Shown here: piece after piece, positions 26,336-34,240 of the stretch
Layout: each line of letters opens with the position of its first letter
Position numbering within the stretch: the first letter of the stretch is position 1
Origin: Winogradskyella sp.
GTDB taxonomy: Bacteria; Bacteroidota; Bacteroidia; Flavobacteriales; Flavobacteriaceae
Assembly (NCBI RefSeq): GCF_028289625.1
Contig: NZ_JANQOM010000050.1
Location: forward strand, 16,419 to 80,418
Length of the DNA: 64,000 nt
Direction: 5' to 3'
Program-made: the position numbers and the translations under genes
Notes under the pieces: generated by a model
What the model was told of the DNA's origin: nothing
Seen by the model: the letters and a program-made list of their open reading frames with translations, nothing else
The model's database searches: none

Positions 26336-26397
26336 CAAATCTAATGTGAAGGTTTTTCACAAAAAAGAAAATGAGTAAGGTTAACCTAGCATTAACC
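26336..26397 (-). promoter_or_regulatory. Promoter with tandem GGTTAA response-regulator site (copy 2)
   Basis: Read on the minus strand: GGTTAA (26392-26397), 5 bases, GGTTAA (26381-26386), then TTG (26360-26362), 16 bases, and the -7 box TAGATTTG (26336-26343). All distances equal those in copy 1, including the 37 bases from proximal site to -7 box. A weaker half-site, TTAACT on the plus strand, lies 21 bases further out (26413-26418). Confidence 0.75.
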
Positions 26398-26399
26398 TA

Positions 26400-26546
26400 G
26401 AGAGATATTGTATTAACTTAAGATAATCCTTCTGAATTAAATGATCAACTCACTTAATCAAAAGACTCAATGAGTAACCTCACTCGCTTATGTTTGTGGA
26501 AGGTAATAGTAAGGTCTTGGTTAATTATTGAGAGTAATGAATTCTA
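26400..26546. other. Intergenic remainder between the two-component promoter and hemB
   Basis: About 150 bases follow the hemB stop and precede the tandem site. I see no ORF, no strong hairpin and no T-run terminator for hemB here. Confidence 0.5.
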
Positions 26547-27536
26547 TTATGATATTAATTTAACTACATCCTTAGCAAAATAACTCGCTATGATATCAGC
26601 ACCAGCACGTTTAATAGAGGTAATTTGTTCTAGCATCACCGAGTCGTGATCTAACCAACCTTTTTCAGCGGCAGCCTTGAGCATGGCATACTCACCAGAG
26701 ACTTGATAGACAGCAATTGGAATTTCAAAACTGTTTCTTATATCGCGTACAATATCCAAATAACTCAAGCCTGGTTTTACCATAACAATATCTGCGCCTT
26801 CATTGATATCCATTTCAGTTTCCCGTATGGCTTCATCCCTATTAGCAAAATCCATTTGATAGGTTTTTTTGTCTTTTGGCACATTAATCATATCTACAGG
26901 CGCAGAGTCTAACGCATCTCGAAATGGCCCATAAAAAGCAGATGCATATTTGGCGGAGTAGCTCATAATCCCAACATCCAAAAAATTAGATTGGTCTAAG
27001 CCTTCTCTAATGCCAAGAATTCTCCCATCCATCATATCACTAGGAGCAACAAAATCGACACCAGCTTCGGCATGGGAAATACTCATTTCTGCTAACACTT
27101 CTACCGTGGCATCATTGATGATTTTTCCGTTCTCAATAATCCCATCGTGTCCATATGACGAAAAAGGGTCAAGAGCCACATCAGTCATCACCAACATGTC
27201 CGGACAAATGTCTTTAACGGTTTTTATGGCACGTTGCATTAGACCGTTAGGGTTTAAAGCTTCATTACCTTTATTATCTTTTAAAGCATCATCAACCTTT
27301 ACGAAAAGCAACACCGATTTTAAACCAAGATTCCAAAGTGTTTTCACTTCGTCCCTAAGTAAATCCAGACTGTAGCGATAATAGTTGGGCATAGATGCAA
27401 TTTCTTCTTTTATGCCTTTGCCTTCAACTATAAACAGTGGGACCAAAAAGTCATTAGGTGTAATAATCGTTTCTCTTACCAGACCTCTAATCGCTGCATT
27501 GGTTCTAAGCCTTCTATTTCTTCTAATTGGGAACAT
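26547..27536 (-). CDS. hemB: Delta-aminolevulinic acid dehydratase (porphobilinogen synthase)
   Basis: A 329-residue enzyme that condenses two 5-aminolevulinate molecules to porphobilinogen. The Schiff-base lysines lie in 'SYSAKYASAFYGPF' and 'MVKPGLSYLD'. The active-site metal region reads 'DVALDPFSSYGHDG', with Asp/Ala in place of the Cys triad, which points to the Mg-type rather than the Zn-type enzyme. It is the first heme gene met in the window. A possible -7 box (TAACTTTG, 27584-27591) lies upstream. Confidence 0.96.
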   Translation of the reverse strand: MFPIRRNRRLRTNAAIRGLVRETIITPNDFLVPLFIVEGKGIKEEIASMPNYYRYSLDLLRDEVKTLWNLGLKSVLLFVKVDDALKDNKGNEALNPNGLMQRAIKTVKDICPDMLVMTDVALDPFSSYGHDGIIENGKIINDATVEVLAEMSISHAEAGVDFVAPSDMMDGRILGIREGLDQSNFLDVGIMSYSAKYASAFYGPFRDALDSAPVDMINVPKDKKTYQMDFANRDEAIRETEMDINEGADIVMVKPGLSYLDIVRDIRNSFEIPIAVYQVSGEYAMLKAAAEKGWLDHDSVMLEQITSIKRAGADIIASYFAKDVVKLIS

Positions 27537-27583
27537 GTTTTAAATCTTAAAATGATGTTGATAATGCTTATTTTTAACAAATA

Positions 27584-27591
27584 CAAAGTTA
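27584..27591 (-). promoter_or_regulatory. Probable -7 box for hemB
   Basis: TAACTTTG on the minus strand, about 48 bases upstream of the hemB ATG. No TTG at the ideal distance is visible (the nearest is 25 bases away), so this is tentative. Confidence 0.4.
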
Positions 27592-27612
27592 ACCATTAAT
27601 AACCATTAGATA

Positions 27613-30249
27613 TTGTCAAATCTCTTTAATGCTTTAAAATTTCAATTTCCTTGGCGTAATTACCAAGAGAAACTTTTAAAAAATTTTGAAACGCATATTG
27701 CAGATAATCATTTTCATGTTATCGCCCCACCAGGTTCAGGAAAAACAATTTTAGGAATAGAAATTTTAAAACGCATTGACAAAAAAACTTTGGTGTTAGC
27801 CCCAACCCTTACCATAAGAGACCAATGGCAAGATAGGCTGCAAACGTTTTTTACTGATGATACACCATTTGAAAGGATATCTTTAGACATAAAACAACCT
27901 AGTACGGTAACATTTTCTACGTATCAGTCCCTTCATTCATTTTATAAATCTTTTGAAAATGAAGATGAGTTTCTAGACTTTTTTAAGAACCATAATATCG
28001 AGACACTTGTTCTAGACGAAGCGCATCATCTAAAAAATACTTGGTGGACTTGTTTAATAGCATTAAAAAAGAGCCATCCTTATTTTATAGTAGCTCTTAC
28101 GGCTACACCCCCTTATGATAGTAGTAGATTGGAGGTGAGTAAGTACTTTACACTTTGCGGTGAGGTTGATGATGAAATTTCTGTGCCGGATTTAATTAGG
28201 GAGAAGGACTTAAGTCCGCATCAAGATTTTGTGTACTTCTCAAAACCTTATGATTCTGAACTCAACTTTATTTCAAACTATAGAGATAATATCGCGCAGT
28301 TTAAGGCCCGGATTTTGGATAATGAACAATTTATTCAACTATTAGAGCAGCATCGATTATATAAAGACCCTTTAGGACATACAGATATATTATATTCTAA
28401 TACAGCTTTCTTTTCATCGATTTTAATCACACTAAATGCTATTGGAGTAAAAATCGATAGTGTTAGATTAGAGCTTTTAGGAATTCGTAGATCTGATCAT
28501 ATTCAATTTCCTAAGTTGAATAATGAATGGTTAGAAATTCTATTGCAAAACTTATTGGTTACCGATCGGGAAAACTTGCAACAGCATGAAGATTACCTTT
28601 CAGAAATAGAAAAAGACCTAAGGAAACTTCATGTTTTCGAAAAAAATAAGGTCAATCTATCTGGTAACGAAACACTTTATAAGTCTTTAGCATTTAGCCC
28701 GAGTAAATTAGAGAGTATCGTAAATATTGTAAATGCCGAACGTTTAGCGCTTAGTGAAGATCTCAGTTGTGTGGTTTTAACCGACTATGTGAGAAAAGAA
28801 TTTTTAAACATACCCAATGAGGACACTGAGTTTATAGATAAAATCGGAGTATTGCCCATATTTCATTATATCAGAACCAGTACTCCCAATAATAAAGATT
28901 TGGCAGTTCTTACTGGAACTGTCGTAATTATTCATCATTCGATTATTCATGCAGTTAATGCATATAGTGAAGGTGACTCCTACATATTTGTACCTCTGAA
29001 AAGCGATAACGATTTTGTGTTGATTAATGCTTCTAACCGATCTAATAAGGCGATTGTAGGAATTATCACTAGGCTTTTTGAAGAAGGTATAATAAAAGTG
29101 CTGATTGGCACAAAGGCTTTATTGGGAGAAGGTTGGGATGCTCCTTCTATAAACAGCCTTATTTTAGCATCGTTTGTTGGCTCTTTTGTGTCCTCTAATC
29201 AAATGCGAGGACGTGCCATTAGAACAGATGCCAATAAACCTAAAAAGACCAGTAATATTTGGCATTTGGCATGTATTGACCCAACAGATGAGTACGGAGG
29301 AAGAGAAATTGAATTGTTAAAACGTAGATTCGAAGCTTTTGTTGGGATAACAAATACCAGCCTTTCATTTATTACAGATGGTTATGAACGCTTAGGAATT
29401 CCACAGAAAATTAATAGTAGTGATGTTGAGTATTTAAATGCACAGACTATTGAAAGTGCAAGTAAAAGGGCTGTAATCGCAACAAAATGGAAAAACTCCA
29501 TTGGGAGCGGAAGTAAATTAACACGACAATTAAAACTTGAAGATTATAAGGTGCCAGAGTTTAAAACTCAAAGAAATATATATTTTGCCAAGGCTTCAAA
29601 ATTAGTTTTAATGGAAATTGGACTCATCTTTTTTACCTTTTTTTTCGGAACCATTGCAGCAGCTTTAAGCATATCATTGAACAAGGATTTACTTTCTGTT
29701 ATAAGATTCATTGGTCTAATTATGATTGCAATTTTTGGTTATCGATTATATAAAACAACGGTTTACTATTTGCGACATGGTTTTTTACATAAAAAAATCA
29801 AACAAATGGGCTTAGTGATTTTAGAGACTATGAATGATATGCAGATATTAAACACAAGAAGAAGTTTGATTACTGTGCACTCGGAAGAAATCTATAATGG
29901 GGTTGTAACCTGTAATTTAAAAGGAGCAAGTAATTATGAAGAGGGCTTCTTTCTAAAAACACTTACCGAACTTTTAGAGCCTATAGACTCTCCACGATAT
30001 ATCATTATTTGCACCAATTTCTTAAAAAAAGGATTTAATATTGAGAATTTTTACCCCGTTCCTGAGGCTTTTGGAAAAAATAAAAAAGACGCTCAGATGT
30101 TTTATAAGTATTGGTTACGATTTATGGGAATGAGTAAATTAGTATTTACACGTCAACCTGAGGGCAGACGAATTTTGCTAAAGGCAAGATTATTTCACCA
30201 TACGAATGAATTAAAAAGTAATGTCGATGATGTTACTGTGTGGAAATAG
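27613..30249 (+). CDS. Membrane-anchored SF2 (DEAD/DEAH) helicase-like protein
   Basis: An 878-residue protein that begins with TTG at 27613: an in-frame TAG lies two codons upstream, and the first internal Met is near residue 530, so a non-ATG start is forced. Helicase core: Walker A PPGSGKT (39-45), DEAHH (135-139), 'ALTATPP', then 'GTKALLGEGWDAP' and motif VI 'QMRGRAIR' (about 530). Unusually, two membrane helices (about 666-688 and 692-716) follow, then a soluble tail of about 160 residues. It lies alone, opposite to its heme-gene neighbours. Function unknown; nucleic-acid-dependent ATPase at the membrane is inferred. Confidence 0.85.
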   Translation: MSNLFNALKFQFPWRNYQEKLLKNFETHIADNHFHVIAPPGSGKTILGIEILKRIDKKTLVLAPTLTIRDQWQDRLQTFFTDDTPFERISLDIKQPSTVTFSTYQSLHSFYKSFENEDEFLDFFKNHNIETLVLDEAHHLKNTWWTCLIALKKSHPYFIVALTATPPYDSSRLEVSKYFTLCGEVDDEISVPDLIREKDLSPHQDFVYFSKPYDSELNFISNYRDNIAQFKARILDNEQFIQLLEQHRLYKDPLGHTDILYSNTAFFSSILITLNAIGVKIDSVRLELLGIRRSDHIQFPKLNNEWLEILLQNLLVTDRENLQQHEDYLSEIEKDLRKLHVFEKNKVNLSGNETLYKSLAFSPSKLESIVNIVNAERLALSEDLSCVVLTDYVRKEFLNIPNEDTEFIDKIGVLPIFHYIRTSTPNNKDLAVLTGTVVIIHHSIIHAVNAYSEGDSYIFVPLKSDNDFVLINASNRSNKAIVGIITRLFEEGIIKVLIGTKALLGEGWDAPSINSLILASFVGSFVSSNQMRGRAIRTDANKPKKTSNIWHLACIDPTDEYGGREIELLKRRFEAFVGITNTSLSFITDGYERLGIPQKINSSDVEYLNAQTIESASKRAVIATKWKNSIGSGSKLTRQLKLEDYKVPEFKTQRNIYFAKASKLVLMEIGLIFFTFFFGTIAAALSISLNKDLLSVIRFIGLIMIAIFGYRLYKTTVYYLRHGFLHKKIKQMGLVILETMNDMQILNTRRSLITVHSEEIYNGVVTCNLKGASNYEEGFFLKTLTELLEPIDSPRYIIICTNFLKKGFNIENFYPVPEAFGKNKKDAQMFYKYWLRFMGMSKLVFTRQPEGRRILLKARLFHHTNELKSNVDDVTVWK

Positions 30250-30288
30250 TTTTATCCAAAAAAACCATAGAACTATAAAATGTATAAC

Positions 30289-30720
30289 TTATCTGTAACC
30301 TATTTCATCAGATAAGTGAACTTTGCTTTTTGCAAAATGCCCAGTACCAAATGCAATTTCTTTTCCATCTTCATTCAATAAGCTACTCTCAGCAATAAAT
30401 AAGTTTTTTGATTTGAACTTCAGTTTACCAACAGCTGTGATTAATCCTTCGCTTACAGGACGAATAATATTGATGCTAAAATTTGTCGTTAACACGAAGA
30501 CGTCTTCTACTATGGAATTGACCGCAAAAAAAGAAGCATCATCTAGAAGTTTAAAATAAACAGAGCCATGAATAGCGCCTAAAGCATGAAAGTACTTTGG
30601 TTCTACAATTAACTGTATTGTTGCTTTTTCTTCTTCAATTTTAATTGTAGTTGATTGGTAAATTTCTTGATTGAAATTTGCATTCAAATACATTCTTTCT
30701 AGTTTTTTGTAGTGTTCCAT
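30289..30720 (-). CDS. PaaI-family thioesterase (hotdog fold)
   Basis: A 143-residue hotdog protein if started at 30720 (MEHYKKLERMY); a longer frame to 30741 would overlap hemF. 'FHALGAIHGSVYFKLLDDASFFA' is the PaaI-like active-site helix with the catalytic acidic residue, and 'TTNFSINIIRPVSEG' is the following strand. It probably hydrolyses an acyl-CoA thioester. It is eight bases from hemF and likely co-transcribed, but a role in heme synthesis is not implied. Confidence 0.85.
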   Translation of the reverse strand: MEHYKKLERMYLNANFNQEIYQSTTIKIEEEKATIQLIVEPKYFHALGAIHGSVYFKLLDDASFFAVNSIVEDVFVLTTNFSINIIRPVSEGLITAVGKLKFKSKNLFIAESSLLNEDGKEIAFGTGHFAKSKVHLSDEIGYR

Positions 30721-30728
30721 TACAACAT

Positions 30729-31634
30729 TTATAATACCCAATCTTTAGGGTTTTTTAATACGTTCAGTAAGCGCTCTTCCTCACTTCCTTTTTTGGGATT
30801 ATGGTCATAAACCCACTGCACATGTGGGGGCAAGCTCATTAAAATACTCTCTATACGACCATTGGTTTTTAACCCAAATAAAGTGCCTTTATCGTGGACT
30901 AAATTAAACTCTACATAGCGTCCACGACGAATCTCTTGCCAGTCGCGCTGTTCCTTTGAGTAAGTCAAATCTTTTCGTTTTTCAACAATGGGTACATAAG
31001 CGTCTAAAAAACTATCACCAACTTCAGTTACAAAATCGTACCAGTTTTGCATGCTCATAGCTTCGGTTTTTTTGCAATAATCAAAGAATAAACCTCCAAT
31101 ACCTCGTGCTTCACTTCTGTGAGAATTATAGAAGTACTCATCGCATCTGGTTTTGTACTTTGGGTAAAATTCAGGATTGTGCTTATCACAAGCTGTTTTG
31201 CAAACGGTATGGAAATGCTGGGCATCTTCTTCGAACAAATAATAAGGGGTCAAATCTTGTCCACCACCAAACCATTGATCCACAATTTTACCATTTTTAT
31301 CATACATTTCAAAATAACGCCAGTTGGCATGTACAGTTGGTACCATAGGGCTTTTAGGGTGCAATACTAGACTTAGTCCACAGGCAAAGAAATCGGCATC
31401 TTTTACTCCAAAGTAATTTTGCATACTTTCAGGGAGTTCTCCATGAACACCAGAAATATTGACTCCTCCCTTTTCAAACACATTACCGTTTTCAATAACC
31501 TGAGTTCTACCTCCACCACCTTCTGGTCGCTTCCAGAGGTCTTCTTTAAAGGCTGCTTTACCATCAATAGCCTCTAATTTAGACGTGATGGTATCTTGAA
31601 GCTCATGTATGTAATTGAAAAATTTATCTTTCAA
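30729..31634 (-). CDS. hemF: Oxygen-dependent coproporphyrinogen III oxidase
   Basis: A 301-residue enzyme that decarboxylates coproporphyrinogen III to protoporphyrinogen IX using O2. The blocks 'GGGGRTQVIENGNVFEKGG', 'HANWRYFEMY' and 'GGGQDLTPYYLFEEDA' are intact, and the length is normal. It lies in the order hemF-GNAT-EI24-hemE, three bases from the GNAT gene. The product is passed to HemJ, encoded at 47476. Confidence 0.97.
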   Translation of the reverse strand: MKDKFFNYIHELQDTITSKLEAIDGKAAFKEDLWKRPEGGGGRTQVIENGNVFEKGGVNISGVHGELPESMQNYFGVKDADFFACGLSLVLHPKSPMVPTVHANWRYFEMYDKNGKIVDQWFGGGQDLTPYYLFEEDAQHFHTVCKTACDKHNPEFYPKYKTRCDEYFYNSHRSEARGIGGLFFDYCKKTEAMSMQNWYDFVTEVGDSFLDAYVPIVEKRKDLTYSKEQRDWQEIRRGRYVEFNLVHDKGTLFGLKTNGRIESILMSLPPHVQWVYDHNPKKGSEEERLLNVLKNPKDWVL

Positions 31635-31637
31635 AAT

Positions 31638-32174
31638 TTAAGATTTATAAAGTTCATATAGTTCCATATTCAAAGAAAGTTCACTTGGTGGTGTATAGGC
31701 CTTGTCTAATGTTTTCTGCCAGACAAAACCATTTTTTGTAGCCACTTTTATGCTTCCGATATTGTCTTTATTAACTATAATCTGAAGGATTTCTAAACCT
31801 AGATCGTTAAAAGCATAGGCAGATAAAGCTTTGATGGCGTCAGAGATGAGTCCTTTGCCTTTAAATGTATAACCTATACAAAAGGCAAATTCCCCTTGTT
31901 TTTTGTCCCAATCTAATTCCTTGATGTAAATCAGCCCTGCAAGTACTCTGGTTTCAGAATGCTTAAGTGTATATAGAAACTCTTCTTTCTTTTCATACTG
32001 TTTTACTTTCTTCTCAACAAATAGTTGTGATAATGTTGGAGTTAAGTTTTGTTCTAAGGTTTTAGGAAAATAGCACTTAAAACGATCTTCGTTAGCAATC
32101 ATGAGATTGCAAATCTTCCACGCATCACCTCCATGAATGGGGCTAATTTCAAAACCGTTAAACGCAGCAATCAT
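31638..32174 (-). CDS. GNAT family N-acetyltransferase
   Basis: A 178-residue RimJ/RimL-like acetyltransferase, with 'GEFAFCIGYTFKGKGLISDA' as the acetyl-CoA binding region and 'LEILQIIVNKDNIGSIKVATKNGF' as the C-terminal motif. It lies one base from the EI24 gene, in the heme operon. Substrate unknown. Confidence 0.88.
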   Translation of the reverse strand: MIAAFNGFEISPIHGGDAWKICNLMIANEDRFKCYFPKTLEQNLTPTLSQLFVEKKVKQYEKKEEFLYTLKHSETRVLAGLIYIKELDWDKKQGEFAFCIGYTFKGKGLISDAIKALSAYAFNDLGLEILQIIVNKDNIGSIKVATKNGFVWQKTLDKAYTPPSELSLNMELYELYKS

Positions 32175-32957
32175 TTAGTTGAGTTCTATCTTATCAAAAG
32201 GTTCAAAACCGATTTCCTCATCATCGTCAAATAACAAATCAACGGCTATGACCGAAGCTGAGGTAACACTCAATGGTAATACGAGGATTACTCCAACAAC
32301 AGGAATTAACAACAACAGCAAAAACCCAATTCCATTACCTATAGCTAAACCGCGATGCTGTCGAATAAAGGCTACACTTTCTTTGTATTTAAAATGCCGC
32401 TCTAAGGTATAATCCATATTGGCAAAACCGGCATAATAAGCTTGTACTAAAAACAATAGTGCCGTAGAAAAAATATTGACTACAGGTATAAATTTTAACA
32501 ATAGGATTGGAATAGTGTAAAGCAGTTCTCTAAACAAGTTTCTTAAGCCTATTCTTATACCACGAATAAGTTGTTTGGAAAAATTAGTTTTCACGTAATT
32601 TTTAGCAGGTTTCCCCGTAAAATAGGCTTCAATTTTTTCGGAAACAGGACTCATAAAAGGTGATGATAACGCCATGATGATATGCTTGTACATAATGAGT
32701 CCAATGGCGAAAATGATAATGCCCGAAATAAACGTAGAAATCGCTGTAAAGGTGGCTTTGCCAAATTCCCAAACCCAAATACCGGCTATCCATTCGCCAA
32801 GATTATCAGATAAACCATAAGCTGATACAAAAATGAGTAGAAAAACAACCAAGCTTATTATAATTGGGATAACGAAGTACTTCCATAATTTCAGTTTTGA
32901 AATTAAGCCATAAGCACCTGAATACATTTGAAGTCCTCTAAATATATTACGAATCAT
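32175..32957 (-). CDS. EI24/CysZ-family membrane protein
   Basis: A 260-residue membrane protein with four to six helices. Blocks such as 'SLVVFLLIFVSAYGL', 'IIIFAIGLIMYKHIIMALSS' and 'FLLLLLIPVVGVILVLPLS' fit the EI24 (CysZ-like) family, and an acidic C-terminus (DDDEEIG) follows. Family members move sulfate in some bacteria, but the assignment does not carry over safely here. It is conserved beside hem genes in this family of bacteria as far as I recall, with unknown reason. Confidence 0.82.
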   Translation of the reverse strand: MIRNIFRGLQMYSGAYGLISKLKLWKYFVIPIIISLVVFLLIFVSAYGLSDNLGEWIAGIWVWEFGKATFTAISTFISGIIIFAIGLIMYKHIIMALSSPFMSPVSEKIEAYFTGKPAKNYVKTNFSKQLIRGIRIGLRNLFRELLYTIPILLLKFIPVVNIFSTALLFLVQAYYAGFANMDYTLERHFKYKESVAFIRQHRGLAIGNGIGFLLLLLIPVVGVILVLPLSVTSASVIAVDLLFDDDEEIGFEPFDKIELN

Positions 32958-33040
32958 TATTCAATTTTTTGATTAATTGACATTCACTCTTAAACAAGAC
33001 GTTTTAAACACTTTACTGTTACGAAAAAAGCTCTATACAA

Positions 33041-34102
33041 TTAAGCTTCATATTCCTTAACAGCATCAATAAATGCTTTTGCATTATCTAATGGAATATT
33101 AGGTAGAATACCGTGACCTAAATTTACGATGTATTTATCTTTTCCAAAAGCATCAATCATCTCATGCACCATTTTTTTAATTTCCGAAGGAGGTGAGAAC
33201 AATCGCGAGGGGTCAAAATTACCTTGTAAGGTAATATTCCCGCCAGTTAAATATCGTGCGTTACGTGGTGAGCAGGTCCAATCAATTCCTAAAGCTGAGG
33301 CATTAGATTTTGCCATTTCACCTAGAGCAAACCAACAGCCTTTTCCAAAAGCAATCATTGGCGCATCATCTTTTAAGGCCTCGATAATTTGATTAATGTA
33401 TTGCCATGAAAATTCTTGATAATCCGTAGGTGATAGCATCCCTCCCCAAGAGTCAAATATTTGCACGGCATTACAACCAGCTTCTACTTTTGCCTTAAGA
33501 TAGGCTATGGTCGTATCTGTAATCTTTTGTAAGAGTTGATGGGCCGCAACCGGATTGATAAAACAAAATTCTTTGGCTTTATCAAAGTTTTTACTGCCTT
33601 GACCTTGTACACAATAGCACAAAATAGTCCAAGGTGACCCAGCAAAACCAATCAAAGGAATCTCATTATTAAGTAGTTCCTTTGTCGCTTTTATGGCTTG
33701 CATTACATAGTCTAGTTCAATGTTAACATCTGGGACAACAACATTATCCACATCCTTTTGCGAGCGTACTGGATTTGGCAAATAAGGCCCAAAGTTGGGT
33801 TTCATTTCTACCTCAATATTCATGGCTTGAGGAATCACTAAAATGTCAGAAAATAGAATGGCTGCATCCATTTCGTAGCGTCGTATCGGTTGTACGGTAA
33901 TTTCACTAGCCAATTCTGGAGTACGACAACGTGTAAAGAAGTCGTATTTGGCCTTTATTTCCATAAATTCCGGTAAATAACGACCGGCTTGGCGCATCAT
34001 CCATACTGGAGGACGTTCTACCGTTTCTCCTTTTAAGGCTCTTAAGTATAAATCGTTGCGAATACCTGCGGAAGCAGGTATCTCTTTTTCTTTGTTTTCC
34101 AT
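33041..34102 (-). CDS. hemE: Uroporphyrinogen decarboxylase, N-terminus rewritten by a repeat
   Basis: The enzyme (353 residues from 34102) turns uroporphyrinogen III to coproporphyrinogen III; '[17 protein letters not shown]' is the invariant block. The N-terminus reads [20 protein letters not shown]. Homologues typically begin near 'M-I-K-N-D-L', so the first 12 or so residues are extra and come from a palindromic repeat at 34062-34081. The frame is open to 34165, where it would translate a second repeat; I chose the Met at 34102. hemE follows the hemC-hemD gene on the same strand. Confidence 0.93.
   Translation of the reverse strand: MENKEKEIPASAGIRNDLYLRALKGETVERPPVWMMRQAGRYLPEFMEIKAKYDFFTRCRTPELASEITVQPIRRYEMDAAILFSDILVIPQAMNIEVEMKPNFGPYLPNPVRSQKDVDNVVVPDVNIELDYVMQAIKATKELLNNEIPLIGFAGSPWTILCYCVQGQGSKNFDKAKEFCFINPVAAHQLLQKITDTTIAYLKAKVEAGCNAVQIFDSWGGMLSPTDYQEFSWQYINQIIEALKDDAPMIAFGKGCWFALGEMAKSNASALGIDWTCSPRNARYLTGGNITLQGNFDPSRLFSPPSEIKKMVHEMIDAFGKDKYIVNLGHGILPNIPLDNAKAFIDAVKEYEA
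34062..34081. repeat. Palindromic repeat inside the hemE 5' coding region
   Basis: ATACCTGCGGAAGCAGGTAT is a near-perfect inverted repeat (arms of 8 bp, 4-base centre), followed on the plus strand by TCTCTTTTTC. It encodes 'IPASAG' of HemE. A related copy lies 30 bases upstream of the hemE start at 34109-34132. Confidence 0.75.
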
Positions 34103-34108
34103 ATTTAT

Positions 34109-34132
34109 GTCATTCCTGCTAAGGCAGGAATC
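34109..34132. repeat. Palindromic repeat upstream of hemE
   Basis: GTCATTCCTGCTAAGGCAGGA (first 20 bases or so) carries the inverted repeat ATTCCTGC/GCAGGAAT, followed by TCTTTT. It shares the CCTGC-N4-GCAGG core and flanking ATCT-TTT with the copy in hemE, so both belong to one dispersed family. Confidence 0.7.
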
Positions 34133-34150
34133 TTTTATTATAATTTTTCT

Positions 34151-34237
34151 GTCATTGCGAATCAAGCTTTAGCTTGATGGGGCAATCCGTTTATTTATGA
34201 AATGAGATTACTACATCACTTTCGTTCCTCGTAATGA
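34151..34237. repeat. Dispersed GTCATT-type palindromic repeat between hemC-hemD and hemE
   Basis: The element begins GTCATTGCGAATCAAGC and ends TTCGTTCCTCGTAATGA, with an internal hairpin ATCAAGCT/AGCTTGAT at 34160-34177. It has the same ends as elements at 49644-49720 and 57301-57336, so it is a repeated non-coding unit of this genome. Confidence 0.6.
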
Positions 34238-34240
34238 AAA

